Notes: a model not told the origin generated them from the sequence alone. DNA of 64,000 nt from Jaapia argillacea MUCL 33604 (GCA_000697665.1 KL197756.1:159096-223095), one strand, 5' to 3'; shown: positions 46,988-59,811, counted from the stretch's first letter. Made by a program: numbers and translations.

Positions 46988-49900
46988 TCAAGACTCGTCG
47001 TCAGCTTCCGTGCCAGTCATATAGGCAGTGCTGGGCGTCGGGGGAGCCGATCCCGATGGTGAAGCCATGGGAAGAGCTCCAGTAGCGCTACCCCCAGTAA
47101 ACATCGCCTTCAACGCCAACTCATCCCTCTTCTTCCTAACCCTCTCAGCCTCCTCAGCCCCGCCCGTCATCTTCAACTTCTTCCCCGCAACAAACCCACT
47201 CAACTCCGCCTCAAACTCATCACCCCTCTGCGCCTGCGTCTTCTCCCTATTCTTCTGATTAGCCTCGATAGCTTTCATCCTCCTCTCAGGATCAACAGCC
47301 GCGTTCCTGATTTCTAACATGACGCTTGTCAGACCATTATGTCCTTCCTCAGGTGGCGGAGGTCGAAAATTCGCTCCTCCACTTCGTAAGCGACGAGCTT
47401 GACCACCGGATCCCGAACCGCGAAGGGAGATAACCTTCTCCACATGCCCGTACACCTCCAAAACAGCTTTATGATCCTCCAACAAATCACCCAAAAACTC
47501 CTCTTGATGATTCAAGAACTGTTGTTCCTCCACTATATTCTGCAACTCCTCCGCCCACGTCTTCTTCCACATCGGCTTGACAGTCTTGATATGCTCCTTC
47601 AAACTATTCAGCTCGGCGGTGACGGTATCGATATCGCTCTTGATCCCTTTCAGAACTTGAGGTTTAGGAGTGATATGTCGCTTGATAACATCATCCTTCA
47701 TCCCTTCCACCAAATCCTGCAACTCCTCCATCTTGGTCAAAACATTCTGCGATCGTACGTCCAATTTCGCTTTGCCATCATCGATATATTGTCGTGCACC
47801 GCCGACGTTCGCAGTAGCCAATTGTCGAACGTTTTGAGTTTGAGTGCGGAGTGTCCCGAGGGATTCCTTGGTTTGCTTGATAAACTCTGTGTACAACTGT
47901 CTCATAATCCCTAGATCGCGTCGCAAGTTTTGGACTTCGTCGAATTGGGTTTTGAGATCGTTAACCACACGACCAGTATACTCGGACAAGACTGAACCGC
48001 CCGTCATCTGTGGCTGTAAAGACTGTCCAGTCATTTGCGTCATGATGGGTTGCATTTGGTTGAACTGGGATGGGGGTGGTGGGGGTTGGTGGTGGTGGTT
48101 ATCGTCGGTGACGATACGAGATAGCCTGCGAGCGACGGTTTGGAATTGACGATCGGTTGGACGGGTAGGCGTGCTCTCGCCTAACGGTTGACCCATTATC
48201 ATCGGAGGAGGTAGTGACGAGCGTCGATTACTCGATACGATCGTTCGGAGATCTTTGATATCTTGAGAGAGAGTCGAGATCTGCGCATCGATATGTTGCT
48301 TAATTTGATCTAGAGCTATACACCCCCTTGAAATCAGCCCAACGAACAACACCTCAAAAAGATGGGACGTACGTTCAATATTAAGAGAAAGCAAACACTT
48401 ATCCTTAACCTCATCCGTGTCCTCCAACTCATACTGAACCCCACTCGCAGGATCCCTTATATAGATAGCAGGAAAATCATCTTGACCGGGGTTATACGAG
48501 AACTTGTCAACGAAAAGGACTCGTAAAGACGAGAATGAGATCCCAGGTTCGATCGTAACCTTCTTCACTTCCCTTCCCAACTGCAAGAAAACTGTAAACG
48601 TAGAGGGTGGAAGTTCGGATGGAGTAGCGGAAGGAGCGGTAGTGGGAACGGGTTTGTCCATATCGTTAGGTGGGTGTAAAGCTTGTCGACCTGGGGGTTC
48701 CGGGGGAGCTACAACAGAGGGTAAACGCGGCATAGGCGGTGGGTGCTCATACTCCTCCTCAACCAAAGGCGAAGGACCCCTCGGCCCAACCCTCTGTCTC
48801 CTACTCCCAGTACTCCCCGTCCTCTTCACCTTCACCACTTCCTCAACTTCCCCTTCCTCCCCTTCCTCAGTTAAAACCGCCAAATCACCAGGAGTCAAAT
48901 TGGAAGAAGCAGCAGCGAACGATTTCCTATTCCCTCCTTGTCCTCCACTCGTACCTCCACCACCAAGCAATGACCGGTCCCTCGAAATAGATCCCGTCAT
49001 TCTCGAAATATTGAATTGGGAGAAACGTTTCGAAGCTCGACGTTCGAGTGTATCACTCTTTTTGAGTGCGGCTAATGAACTCGCTACTGCTGGTGTTGTA
49101 GTTTCGAGTGGGGGTGAGTCGAGGCGGGGTGGTGGGGGTGGGGTTTGACTATCGGGGAAGTGATCTTCAGAGTTGGAGGGTGTTACATCTTCGATGATCA
49201 CTGCGGGTGGGGGCGGTGGAGGAGTCATTGGTTTGTCGACGAGCGAATAACGTTTCATGCCCTGAGGTGCTTGGGTCCCTCCTGCCGGGAGCGGAGGGCT
49301 ACCAACTCTCTCTGGGATTGCATCAGGTGGTTTCGAAGATTGGTCGGGTTCTTCTGGGACGGGAGGTGAAGGAGCGGGGAAGTAACCGTTAGCTGGTAGG
49401 GAAGGTTGACGACGGGACTGTGATTGTATTGTGTTTGTAGATATTGAAGATGTACGATCTGGTTGAGAGTGGGCGGAGGAGGAGTGAGGATCGGGTATGG
49501 TCGTTGGATGAACGAACCCACCCACGAAACGGTCGTCCGACTCTCCGGAAGTGGAGGCGACTCGGGTAGAAGGTTCTCTCCTCCTTGATAACGTAGCGCT
49601 CGAACGAGAAGGCCCTTCCGACCCCACCTGCCCATCACCTTCTCTCATTGGGGGAACTCGACGACTTCCATTAAGACCGTCCCTAGCACTCATCCTCTCA
49701 CTCATCCTATCACTCCGAGAGGATCTGCTGTCCGTCCGCTCATGGCCCGTAGCAGACGAGTCTGTCGACTTTGGTCGATGTTCAGATGCCATCTTACGGT
49801 AGAGGGACTGTTTGGCGCGTAATCCCGTCAAGAGACTTGTGATGATGCCACGGACTTGGGGTAAGAACTTGTTGAGGTTGGCAGGTGTAGCATCTTCCGC

Positions 49901-50385
49901 TAGGCAAGTCTCGAGAACCTCCCTTAATTGTTCAGGGACGTTCATCATGTCGCTACTATACGATAAGTCTAGTCAAGTCGAGCAGCCCTAAGTAAAAAAG
50001 CACTCACTCCATGGATATACCAAAAACCGCAAATGCTGATACGGCAGCGTTGAAATCGTTCCCCAGACGAACATAGACGTCGCTAACTTCGGTCTCTGTC
50101 ATCTTTCCTTGACTCCACATCGTCAACGATTCCAAGAGGGCCTTGATGGACACCAGCAACTTTGTGACGGTCGATTCTACTGCAGGCTATCATGAAACAG
50201 AAGCTTAGACCTCAGATAACAAGAATCAGAGACGAATGACGTACATTTCCTCGACCACGACTGCCCCGCTCACTGCGAGATGCGGAATGATTGGAAGAGA
50301 CGGATTGATTATCGCGCCGGGATGCATGGCCGGGGTATGGTGGAGGAGCAGTGGAAGAAGAGGAAGCCGTGCTGACCGTCGACAT
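46988..50385 (-). CDS. BUD6: Bud6/Aip3 actin-interacting polarity protein
   Basis: Polarisome protein that binds actin monomers and helps formin nucleate filaments at sites of polar growth. ATG 50385 begins MSTVSTASSSSTAPPPYPGH; the AIP3 N-terminal part follows across two introns (STVTKLLVSIKALLESLTMW, SDVYVRLGNDFNAAVSAF, MMNVPEQLREVLETCLAE). A long disordered Ser/Pro-rich middle (about 400 aa) leads to the AIP3 C-terminal domain: STFTVFLQLGREVKKVTIEP, SLRVLFVDKFSYNPGQDDFP, IYIRDPASGVQYELEDTD, then LDQIKQHIDAQISTLSQDIK and extended coiled coils (MKDDVIKRHITPKPQVLKG, EQQFLNHQEEFLGDLLEDHK). A 57-nt intron (48316-48372) is in frame and free of stops. Ends EADDES at 46988. Confidence 0.92.
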
Positions 50386-51062
50386 GGTCGTCAATAATGT
50401 ACAGCACACGCAGTAAAATTAGGGCGCTCGACGCTGCCGCCGACAACGACAAGGAGCTTGGCTGACCCTTACGTAACATATGAGTCCCATTTGTTTTCTG
50501 AGGTGCAAATACGGCCAAATTGACATGAGGCGCTAAAATACATTCTTCATATCGCAATTTGCCAACTCTCCTCGAGCAAGAACTGGTAAGAGTATCTTAC
50601 CGCAAGAACGGGAAATCAGGATGAGCTATGCAATGCGATCCCACTAGTACATCTTTCGCCCCTATTACACTCCTTGGTCGACTGCCATGAAAGATTTCGA
50701 CTTCGGTCCCGAGGAATCAATACTAATTTATGAGTCGACACCAAGCAGCGCAGTCCTTGTGTTCCAAAATGGAAGGATCGGAGCACTGCGCATGGTCTGC
50801 GCACAAGATCGAATCCATACAGTCCCTGTATTCATATAATTCAACTCTGTGCACCAACCTTGGCCCACCATGCATCGGTCCCGAACTGACTGTCGTGCCA
50901 ACGTTACTGCGTCGTCCAAGCGACGGCTGTGTCTTGCGGAAGAAGTCTGTCAATATCATCGAAATATATTGAACAGCAGTACAGCATAATCCACCCCTAT
51001 AAAACCCCACCACTTCCACCACCAACCCCTCTCTCACTCTCAACCCACACCATCACACCACC
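50386..51062. promoter_or_regulatory. Divergent promoter region of BUD6 and DUF4139 gene
   Basis: The 677 bp hold both promoters. A TATA box is recognisable only for the + strand gene (listed separately). An intervening plus frame (50730-50972) is not supported. Confidence 0.4.
50998..51004 (+). promoter_or_regulatory. TATA box
   Basis: tataaaa, 59-65 bp upstream of the ATG at 51063, followed by a pyrimidine/CA-rich leader typical for fungal genes. Confidence 0.55.
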
Positions 51063-53223
51063 ATGGTATCCGTAACCACCATCAAAGCCTCTGACCATCC
51101 GGTCAAAGCAGTAACAGTCTTCAAATCTTCCAAAGCAGAAGTCCTTCGCACTTTCTCTCTCGACCTCCAAGTACGCCTCACCCCATCTCTCCTCTCGTTC
51201 CCCCTATACTGACCCCTGTCCCCCAAAAGCCCGGCCAGAACAAAATCCAAATCACCGGTCTCCCCAGTTCCATCGACACCGAATCCGCTCGCATCTCAGG
51301 CCTGGGCGACGCCCGTCTCTTCGACGTAGTATGCACCCTCTCCCCTCCAAAACCCCCTTCCGCATCCAGTACCCAATCCAGCACCCACCACGCCCTCCTC
51401 ACCAAGAAACTCGCCCTCGAAGCCGAACGTAAAGTCCGCACCCAAGAATCCGACATCCTCCTCGCCTACGGCGAAACCCTCAAAGCCCAAGACGTACCAC
51501 CGGAACAGCTATTAACCTTCCTATCCAAGTTTGTAGAATTGGGTTTGGCGAATAAGAAAGCAGTGGCAGAGATTGATAGGAAGATTTTGGAGGTGCAGAA
51601 GGAGATTGATAACGAGACGAAGAAGGTGCCCGAGAAGAAAGGTGCTACGAATGGCGAAGTTACCGTAGTTATCGTCTCCGAGAACGGAGGACACCTAGAC
51701 CTCAAGTTAACCTATAGTACGTCTCCCCTTCTCTCCCCTCCGCCTCCTCTCCCACTCACCCTACACCAGTCGTCGGAAACGTCAATTGGGAACCAACCTA
51801 CGACCTCCACGCCATAACCGAGAAAGGCAAACCACCCTCCTCGATAACCCTCCAATACCGCGGACGCGTAATCCAAAGCACAGGCGAAGACTGGACAGAT
51901 ACATCCCTAACTCTCAGTACCTCCTCATCCGACACTACCTCTCAAAAAGTACCAGAGCTAGAAGTGGTCAAACTCCAACAGAGGAGAACATGGTACGGTT
52001 CTCCTGCCAATGGTACCAAGTACAGACAGTCGAGGATGAGCAGCGCTCCTGGTGGTCCTCCTCCACCTCCTCCTCCGCCTATGGCGTCAGCAGCACCCCA
52101 ATCCCAACTAGCAGATGTCCTCCGTTCCGCCCCTTTCAAAGCCAGGTCCCGTCGAGAAGTAACAGACGGTTCCGCCGATCGCCAGCGTGAACGGGATGTC
52201 GGCGGCGGCGGCGGCGATAGCTTCCGTTCCGCCCCACCCATAGACGATAGCTGGGCAGAAGAAAGTATAGCAGAAGAATCCGAAACCGCCACTATCAGTC
52301 CGTTGGCTGAGACTACAGCTGTAGTCAGCGTCAGTCCTTTATCGATTTCGTATACAGTTGAAGGAGAGGCTAGTATCCCAAGCGATGGAGAAGCCCATCA
52401 AGTATCGATTGCTACTTTGTCTTTTGACTCAAAAGTCTCGATCGTGACGGTTCCTAGGGTGAACCCCGTTGCTTATTTACAAGTAAGTTTTTGCTGGTGG
52501 CTTCTTTGTTGGACCCGCAGCTGATGCTCCTCGCCCCCAGGCCGAGATCAAGAATACGAGTGATTATAGGTTACTACCTGGTCCAGTCAGCGTATTCCTC
52601 GACGAAAGTTTCATGTCCAAAACTTCAATCCAGGTAACTCCCGTTCCCCTTTCCACCTCTCTCCCTACTAACCCAAACCCCAGGACATCCCAGCAGGCGA
52701 CACATTCACCTGTACCCTAGGTCCCGACTCCTCCCTCCGAGTCTCCTACTCCCGCAAATCCCGCACTCTCAAAGACTCCTCCAACGCCTTCTTCGGTGCC
52801 TTTTCCGAACAATTCACCACGACAGGTTACACGGTATTAATCAACATCGAGAACAAACATAGCTTTGATATCGAGGGTGATTTGGTGGTTAGGGATGTTA
52901 TACCTGTTACGGAGGATAAGCAGGTGAAGGTTGTGTTGAGGAAACCGGAGGGGTTGGCGGAGGCTAAGGAGGGTGAGGTTGTTGTTGTTGGTTCTGGGAA
53001 GGGGAAGGAGAAAGATAAGGAGGGCGGGGAGGGAAAGGAGGGGAATGGGAACGGGAACGGGAATGTGAAAGTTAGGTGGTCGAAAGTCAAGGGTGGAAGA
53101 GGAGGTGAAAAGGAGGGCAAGTTTGAGTGGATTTGTGCTGTCAAGGCTGGAGAGGAGATTACGTTGATGACTCGGTATGAGGTCAAGGCGCCTGCTGATG
53201 ATCAGTATGAAGAGTCGTGGTAA
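51063..53223 (+). CDS. Mucoidy-inhibitor-like protein (DUF4140-DUF4139)
   Basis: Five exons or so: exon 1 ends near 51168 (SLDLQ), then PGQNKIQITGLPSSIDTESA to about 51718, VGNVNWEPTYDLHAITE to 52480, AEIKNTSDYRLLPGPVSVFL, and DIPAGDTFTCTLGPDSSLRV to the stop. The N-terminal DUF4140 part includes ASDHPVKAVTVFKSSKAEV and a charged coiled coil (KKAVAEIDRKILEVQKEI). The DUF4139 part includes WEPTYDLHA, LQYRGRVIQSTGEDWTD and FLDESFMSKTSIQ, and ends in a positively charged low-complexity loop (GKGKEKDKEGGEGKEG) and YEVKAPADDQYEESW. The family is widespread from bacteria to fungi; its biochemical role is not known. Proline-rich insert PPPPPPPP near residue 310. Confidence 0.88.
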
Positions 53224-53549
53224 ACAAAGGTTGATTGAGCCGAGATTGTGTTCAGTATGTTAACGCTTGTTGTAATTCTATGTATGATAGAACCCATGAT
53301 AGTTTCGTGTCTACATGTCGCAAAGATCCTTGTAACCCAGCGACGCCCCGATTCAAAAGTTCTGCTGGATGCCATTATAGTGCGAAGTTTCAAGTGGTGT
53401 TAGGTGTGATAGAAGGTATTGTTGATACATGGTGTCAAAGATGCCGAAGCCAAATCAAACACCAAGACCTCTTCCCACTGTTCACCTGTTGGATCGCGAT
53501 AATTCCCTTCCAAGCCCAGGAGATCGAGCATTTTATATTCCTGGCCTTC
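53224..53549. other. Intergenic interval
   Basis: 3' flank of the preceding gene and promoter of the F-box gene in the same direction; no motif recognised. Confidence 0.35.
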
Positions 53550-55296
53550 ATGATCACCGATTTACCAGATGATATCTTGTTTATCATCCTACAGCACATA
53601 GAATTGCGAGATCTTGGAAGCATTCGCCTGGTTCGTATCCCTCGTTATACCTCGCTTGGTCGTGATTGGGAACCAAGGTGCTCGTGCCGACATTTCTAAC
53701 AGATTCTTTAGACGTGTAGATCTTTAAATACGATCCTAGATGCGCACAGGTCATTGTGGGTGTGTGCGATGGAGGATGTTCTATCCATATCTCCGGGACC
53801 ACCACAAGATGATCTCACCTCGATGCCTCTCGCTGAGATGAAGCGCAAAGTCCTCAGGGCCGGATATCTCGACGAAACTTGGTCAACCCCCGACTTATCC
53901 AATCGAACTTACATTGATTTCCCAGCTCACAAACTCACCAAGAGCGCTCACCTCATTCCAGGTGGAGAATGGGTCGTTGAGGTATTCGACTATGGGGTTT
54001 TACGGATGCGGACGGTGGACCCAAGGCAGTACCGATACTCGGTTCTGTTTCGTATCGACGACAACTTTAGGTGTTACGAGGCAACACCTCACCTCGCCTT
54101 ATCGGCTGAGCACCAATCGCTGTTTGTTGTCGTATTCAGAGATCAGATGTGCGACCTCGTCTTCTAATGCCATTTTACTGATCTAAACATCGCTGCCTTT
54201 AATAGACGGTACAAAATACACGTCTATCGTCTCGACACCTCACCTGAACCCCAGTTCAGTCTTCTGACGGAGGTCCTTTCACCTCGACTTGGTGAACTCA
54301 GTCTGCCCACAATCGGGGGAAATCTTTTGGCTTTTTTGGATTTTATATCACCCGAGGATGCTGTAATAGTGGTGAGGAGGATATCAGGACCCCTGTTTGA
54401 GCAGGATCAAACAGTCTTGAGATGTGTTTCATGTACTGTGCGTGAACCCTCGCCCAGGATCCTTGGCTTCTCACGTTGACAGGATTTCATGTCTCACAGC
54501 AATGGATTAGCGCTCTGCGGGTCATTTCAGAACGACACCTACTCATCCACAATCATACCAATCTCAGCACGGTTGACATCCCGGATATGATCTCGATGCG
54601 AAACGAAGAAGCACAGTACGCCAATCCCGTAATCGCCACATTCACACGACTCTATACCGCCGCTTCAGTGAGCGAGTGTGCAATCAGCCCCGTTATCTGG
54701 TCTGGTACCGGCGCCCACCAAACTCCCATTTTCCTCTTCCACCCCTCCAAGTCCGCAATGGTTCACGTCGTCGACGTCCCACCAGACGGTGGACCCCGTC
54801 ACACCACCTTTCTCTGCCCTCGGCCAAAGGCGGAACCTTGTGGAGTAGGAACTAGGCGTTCTGTGTTTGTCGACACATCGAATGATCAGGACCTCAAGTT
54901 GTTCTTCCTTACGATGGCGAGAGGGAATTCGTTCGAGGACTGGGAGCCTCGGTGGGGTACGATGTCATTTCCGCTACAGGGACGTCAGTTCAGGGGACAA
55001 GTCCCGACGCACATATCATATGATGAAGCTACTGGGAGAATGTGTTTTTTATTATCGGGGAACGTTTGGCGGAATAGTATCTTTACGGTGGACGTCCAAA
55101 GGTAAAGCTCATATCCTTCTTCTTCAACTTTCAGAGGTGCTTGCTGATATCGTGCTGCAGGAGAACGCGAGTACACGATTTCGTGGAAGGCGCTGTGGCA
55201 GTTTTTGAGAAGATCGATAGTTATGTGTGGGCTTGGCCCCTTGCGATCGCCATAGTCGCGAAAGTTGCATTCACGATCTCATCAAGGTCTCGATAA
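53550..55296 (+). CDS. F-box protein with beta-propeller-like C-terminus
   Basis: ATG 53550: MITDLPDDILFIILQHIELR is the F-box start, DLGSIRLV continues it, and after the first intron CRSLNTILDAHRSLWVCAM completes it. The following part has propeller-like strands: HLIPGGEWVVEVFDYGVLRM, FRIDDNFRCYEATPHLALSA, then after further introns RYKIHVYRLDTSPEPQFSLL, GGNLLAFLDFISPEDAVIVV, HLLIHNHTNLSTVDIPD and GRMCFLLSGNVWRNSIFTVD. The last exon ends VWAWPLAIAIVAKVAFTISS, hydrophobic enough to be a membrane anchor, then RSR. Same architecture as the gene at 2897-4732. Probably an SCF receptor; target unknown. Confidence 0.8.
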
Positions 55297-55658
55297 CCTA
55301 GTTGTCAATGTCTCAACTAAATCCATCGCACCAAAGAAGCTTTCATCTTATCTTCACCCTCCTTGCTCGTCACCCAGCACCTTGTACACCCCGCCATCGG
55401 ATTCTCCCACATGGCCCTCGTCCAGTCCCTCCGGAGTTTCAGTCGACGGAGAATCTCGTCAGATCAGACTGACGAAAGGGGTCGCCTCAGAAGCTTCGCC
55501 TACTGAGGTGTATCGCCAGAAGTAGCTCAAGTGATGAGAGCGCAGAAAGTCTGGGGCTTCTCCAGTGAGCCCCTACTTCCAGCATTGTTAGCCTTGTTAA
55601 CTCTCTCATTTTAGATCTTCGTCTGCATATTAATCCATCCATCCATCTCCCCGTACCA
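55297..55658. other. Intergenic interval
   Basis: Between the F-box gene and a small candidate gene. Nothing recognised apart from a catccatccatc microsatellite at 55636-55648. Confidence 0.35.
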
Positions 55659-55943
55659 TGTTCGCGACCCGTCTACTCTCCATCGCGCCCAGACTCACAC
55701 AGGTTATGTGCAGGATTCGCTCTCACCTCTCACGTCATGCTCTAATTTGCAAAGATGACTCGTGATCGTATTCTCATGCGGTCCTGTTGCCCTATTTTAT
55801 CTTGCAAAAGCGCTTTCACTCTCCTTGATAATAAATGTACTTCTTTCGCGGCGACCCTCAGCTGGCCACCAACACATCCTAGGAACAGTGTCAAAACATT
55901 TGCTATAAGGTACTCGACGCCTTCAAATCGACAGCGATTCTAA
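55659..55943 (+). CDS. Candidate small mitochondrial protein
   Basis: A two-exon model: MFATRLLSIAPRLTQ (55659-55703), an intron of about 51 nt, then MTRDRILMRSCCPILSCKSA to the stop at 55943 (STPSNRQRF). The first 15 residues form a basic amphipathic helix like an import signal, but the rest is Cys-rich and unlike any mitochondrial protein I know. It may be a decayed gene. Low confidence. Confidence 0.3.
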
Positions 55944-56018
55944 CAAAATAACAATATCCACGAAGCATCGTACACCTAGTATACACCACTCATCCCTACG
56001 CGACCTTCGAACCTCCTC

Positions 56019-58637
56019 TCACGGTAGTCCCTCATAAGGTGGAGGAGCACCACGACCTGCCAGAATCATATCATCCACAATCTCGTCGTGCTCTGTACGT
56101 TTATAAGTGCGGATGGTCTCGCCGTAGTCTGAGATGTCATAGATTCTGAATCTTCTGTCGAACCTGAGGAAAGTGGGGATTGGTGTTAGAGTGAGCAAGC
56201 AGTGGAAGCATACAGATGGGCTTACCCGACGCGGCTATAACCTGAATACGACCTACAAAATGGGTAGACGGTCAGCGATAATGATCGGTATGCAACAATT
56301 CGGAAGGGACATACCCTCCACCTCCAAAGCACAACCAAACACCCTTCACTCTTTTGCAATTCTCCGTCACTTCCCAAGCCCAGAATCAGCAAAAAGATCT
56401 GTCAACGTGACCAAACTAAAACTTCAACTCACCATGACAATGCCCATTCCCAACGACCTTCACTTCAGGTAAACTCCCACCTGCGACATGTTCACTCTCT
56501 TTCGCGCTCAAAAGCGCCTTCTCGAAGAACCCATCACTCTTCTTCGCAGCTCCGGACCCTTCAAGGTCGTGTATACCGACATTAAGAAGTTGGTCTGTGG
56601 AGGTATTGATATCTGGGTCCGAATACGATTCTTGTCTGTGATTTACAAAGCGCAGATATCAATCAACTTCGATCATAGAGGAAAAGCGGATGGAGGAAAC
56701 GTACAGGGGAATATGGAAGAACATTAGTGCATTGGGTTTGGCGAGCTTCTTGGCGTCAGGTGGGAGTTGTGACGCTTGTCTCTTCCAAGAGTCGCCAAGG
56801 TCCTTCGCACCATCAGGTGTGAACGGCCTCTCGATAGCCTTCATTTTACCTGGAGGAACACGGTTAAGTAGAGTGGGATAATGATGGCTGCGCATATACT
56901 CACCCGACTCTTTAAGGAACCAATCGATTTGGTCCTGAACATCCATATCAGCATTGGAAACACGAACGGAGCAGAGTAGGGAGGTCACCTGGTGGATCCA
57001 GTCGTATTCCGTCGGATGGAACCAACCGAACCAATCCATAAACCCACTCGAATACGCCCCAGAGTCAAGGAAATACATCGTCAACAGCTGTGTCATCGAC
57101 CTACCACCCCAAAGCAAAGAAAGAGTCAGGCCAACGAAAACGTTCAGGCGTAAAATAGACAAAGTACGCACGGATCCGCGCTATGGACTTTCAAGACATG
57201 ATTCCCCACACCATGTATCCCCTTGGGCCCAGGATGAATCTTACTGTATGGCATAGCCATCATCATCTTAAGTTGTTCCTCCTTACTAGCCACTCCATCC
57301 TCATCATCATGATTCCCAAACACGGCCGTCCAAGGAATCTTCGCATCGGTCACCGCCCTAGCAAACTTTGCCAATACCGATTTAGCGTCCCAGGAATAAC
57401 CTTGACCATTGAGTTGGTCACCAGTGAAGACTATGAAATCAGGTTGTTCGAGGGAGATGACGTGGGAGAGGAGGGTGGATGTTAGGTTATCGGAGTGGGT
57501 ACAAGGGGAGAGGTCGGTGTCGCGACATTTTCCAGGAGAGACGGAAAAGTGGAGGTCGGCTACTTGGAGGACTTTGAAGTTGCCATCGTGGCTGAAGTGG
57601 AGGGGTTGGGCGCGTACGACGGCTATAACCAAAACGAGCGCGTGGTTAACAAGATAAAACGAAGGAAACGCGAGGAACAATGGGCGCGTACGTTTGAGGC
57701 CTTGCCTATATGTCACCCAAACACTCTCTTGTCTAGGAGTCGTCTCCAAAACAGGTATCTCGATCTTGTCAAACCCATACCAAGGCTTATCATCTCCGAA
57801 CAAGATATCGATCTCCATAATCAGGTTGGCTCTGTTCCCTCCTTTGGCACCAATGTCTTGAAGCGAGTCACCCGTTTTGTACCATAAGTAAAGAGCGGGT
57901 GTGCGAGGGACGCCGTCACGAATGGATCGAGAGACTTTGTGCCACGCGTCTGGGTAATTTGCTATAGGTGGTGTTTCACCGGTTGGGAGGAGGAGTAGGT
58001 CGGTTACAAGGGGAACGTCTAGACGGCGCGTTCGGCGGTAGAAGATATTCTGTGGAGAGAGAGGATGAGGCTGGCGTAAAGATATGGTCGATAGAGACGC
58101 ACGAGGTACCACATCCCCGTCTGAGCATTAATGTTGGTTCCCACTTGAACCCATTTTCCCTTCACTGCATCCTGCTCTGGTGTAGAATCTGGTACACACA
58201 ATGAAGGTGCCAACATTGGATCGAACATGCACCGCTCGATGGTGATCTCCGACACTAAACACATAGGACGTCATCACCAAAGTACAAAAGGAAAAGAGGA
58301 GGAGACACGCACGTCCTGTATTGTGAGGTAGCAAAGGAGACCATACGTCAAGAGGCAGACTCGCAGGGTCAACATACTCCTCCTCTTGCGTGACGTTCCA
58401 CCAATCCACCCCCTCTGGTACAGTCGGCAATGAAACGTTACCCTCCGACCCTGTGGCAGCATCCATAGATATCACGTCCCAAGACTGCCATCCCATGCGC
58501 TGGAGTTCTCCTGGGCCAGGTGTAGGTTGGTATAGAATGAATATGAAGGTTAACAGACACGAAAAGCCAATGATGGCGGACATGGGCGCGCATATTGATC
58601 GCAAGTACCGGAAGAACCGGCCTAGGAACTTTGCCAT
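56019..58637 (-). CDS. DCR2: Dcr2-type metallophosphatase, membrane-anchored
   Basis: Calcineurin-like phosphoesterase; in yeast Dcr2 dephosphorylates Sic1 and Ire1. Start MAKFLGRFFRYLRSICAPMS, with a single N-terminal helix (AIIGFSCLLTFIFILYQ) that anchors it as type II. After an introductory domain (GDDKPWYGFDKIEIP, PDAWHKVSRSIRDG) the catalytic core appears: FKVLQVADLHFSVSPGKCRD (metal ligands D and H), PDFIVFTGDQLNGQGYSWDA (D), WTAVFGNHDDEDG (N, H), and further on HIPL and GNGHCH (His ligands). The end, FRIYDISDYGETIRTYKRTE followed by HDEIVDDMILAGRGAPPPY, is the Dcr2 tail. Several introns lie between 56.1 and 57.2 kb and at about 58.3 kb. Stop at 56019. Confidence 0.9.
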
Positions 58638-58863
58638 GGTGCTTAAACCGCCAGAAATCAGCGGGTTGACGGTCAGCAGTTTTGTCGTCGAGAATCAATT
58701 CCCGCAGGCAAGAGGTGTCGTGGAAGTCAGAGTGCAAGGAATCTGCCACAAAACCAAACAACGCCAAACCGACACTCCTCACACTTTCCTCAATTTCTTC
58801 GACGCGGGTCGGGTGAACAAAACGAAAAGCTTCGCTGGTGTCGATAGGAATTTGAGAGTCGCC
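58638..58863. promoter_or_regulatory. Divergent promoter of DCR2 and uL23m
   Basis: Only 226 bp separate the start codons, so the two genes probably share regulatory sequence. No TATA box is obvious. Confidence 0.4.
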
Positions 58864-59811
58864 ATGCAATCTTTAGGCCTCTCGTTCCGTAGGCTATATG
58901 TCACTATGCCGGACGCCGCCAAAATCGCGCGGACTTCGTCTACTCCTCGCGCCGTTCGGATGCGTCGTCTAGGTCGCAAAGAACGAAAATCGCCTCTACC
59001 TATCGGTCAATCTGATGCTACGCCCACTGGACTCACTCCTACCGAAGCTGCGCGGTACAAACGTCTTGCTGCTCTAGGTCAACTTCCGAATCAAGAGGGG
59101 ACGCGTCAGTTGACGGATACGGAGTGGCTGGAGGTGTTGAACGCTCGGAGGACGAGGATACGTGGTCTTAGGGAGAAGAAGATGAGCAAGGAGAATGGCG
59201 GGGAGATAGAGGAGGTTATTGTTGGGAAGAAGGTTTATCTTCCCAATGTCATCTTCCGGATGGTTCGAAACCAGACACCTCCTGGGGAACCGTACAATCC
59301 ATACGAAGCGACCTTCCGCGTTCCCCGAAACATTACCAAAACCGATATTCGTTCCTACCTTCACTCAATCTACGGCGTCGCGGTCACTTATATTCGTACC
59401 GACAACTACATCTCTCCACTCTACCGCACAATTTTCAACTCGAAGACGACTCGATCATACCGGACGTACAAGAGGGCTGTGGTTGGGTTGGTCGAACCAT
59501 TCTATTACCCACAGATGACGGAGGATATGAGCCAGGAGGATAGGGAGGCGAGGGAACAATGGATGGAGAACAACTTTGCGCTGAAAGCCTATGAGGAGAT
59601 GAGGAAACACGAGTACCTCCGGTTGACGAAGAAGTCGTCGAAGGATTGGAGATGGACTTCTGGTTCACCGCAGAGAGGGAAGATTTTGAAGAGGATTGCG
59701 GATGTGAGGGCGGCGAGGGAGGAGAGTGTTAAGCGGGCGAAGGATCTTATTGTGAAGAACCGGGCGTTGGGTGATCCGATCATTTACAACAGTGTTTCGG
59801 CGCGGGAATAA
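58864..59811 (+). CDS. MRP20: Mitochondrial large-subunit ribosomal protein uL23m
   Basis: Single exon, 315 aa. ATG 58864 begins MQSLGLSFRRLYVTMPDAAK, a basic amphipathic presequence. The uL23 fold is recognised by VYLPNVIFRMVRNQTPPGEP, YNPYEATFRVPRNITKTDIR, SYLHSIYGVAVTYIRTDNYI and SPLYR; it sits at the polypeptide exit tunnel of the mitoribosome. The C-terminal extension (DREAREQWMENNFALKAYEE and later basic helices) is typical of fungal mitochondrial L23. The open frame continues upstream of this ATG, but the upstream part overlaps the divergent promoter and is not protein-like. Confidence 0.93.
   Translation: MQSLGLSFRRLYVTMPDAAKIARTSSTPRAVRMRRLGRKERKSPLPIGQSDATPTGLTPTEAARYKRLAALGQLPNQEGTRQLTDTEWLEVLNARRTRIRGLREKKMSKENGGEIEEVIVGKKVYLPNVIFRMVRNQTPPGEPYNPYEATFRVPRNITKTDIRSYLHSIYGVAVTYIRTDNYISPLYRTIFNSKTTRSYRTYKRAVVGLVEPFYYPQMTEDMSQEDREAREQWMENNFALKAYEEMRKHEYLRLTKKSSKDWRWTSGSPQRGKILKRIADVRAAREESVKRAKDLIVKNRALGDPIIYNSVSARE

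Noticed and set aside
48504-49148. Plus-strand frame of 214 codons within BUD6
   Set aside because: It mirrors the Ser/Pro-rich disordered region of BUD6 and has no protein-like core.
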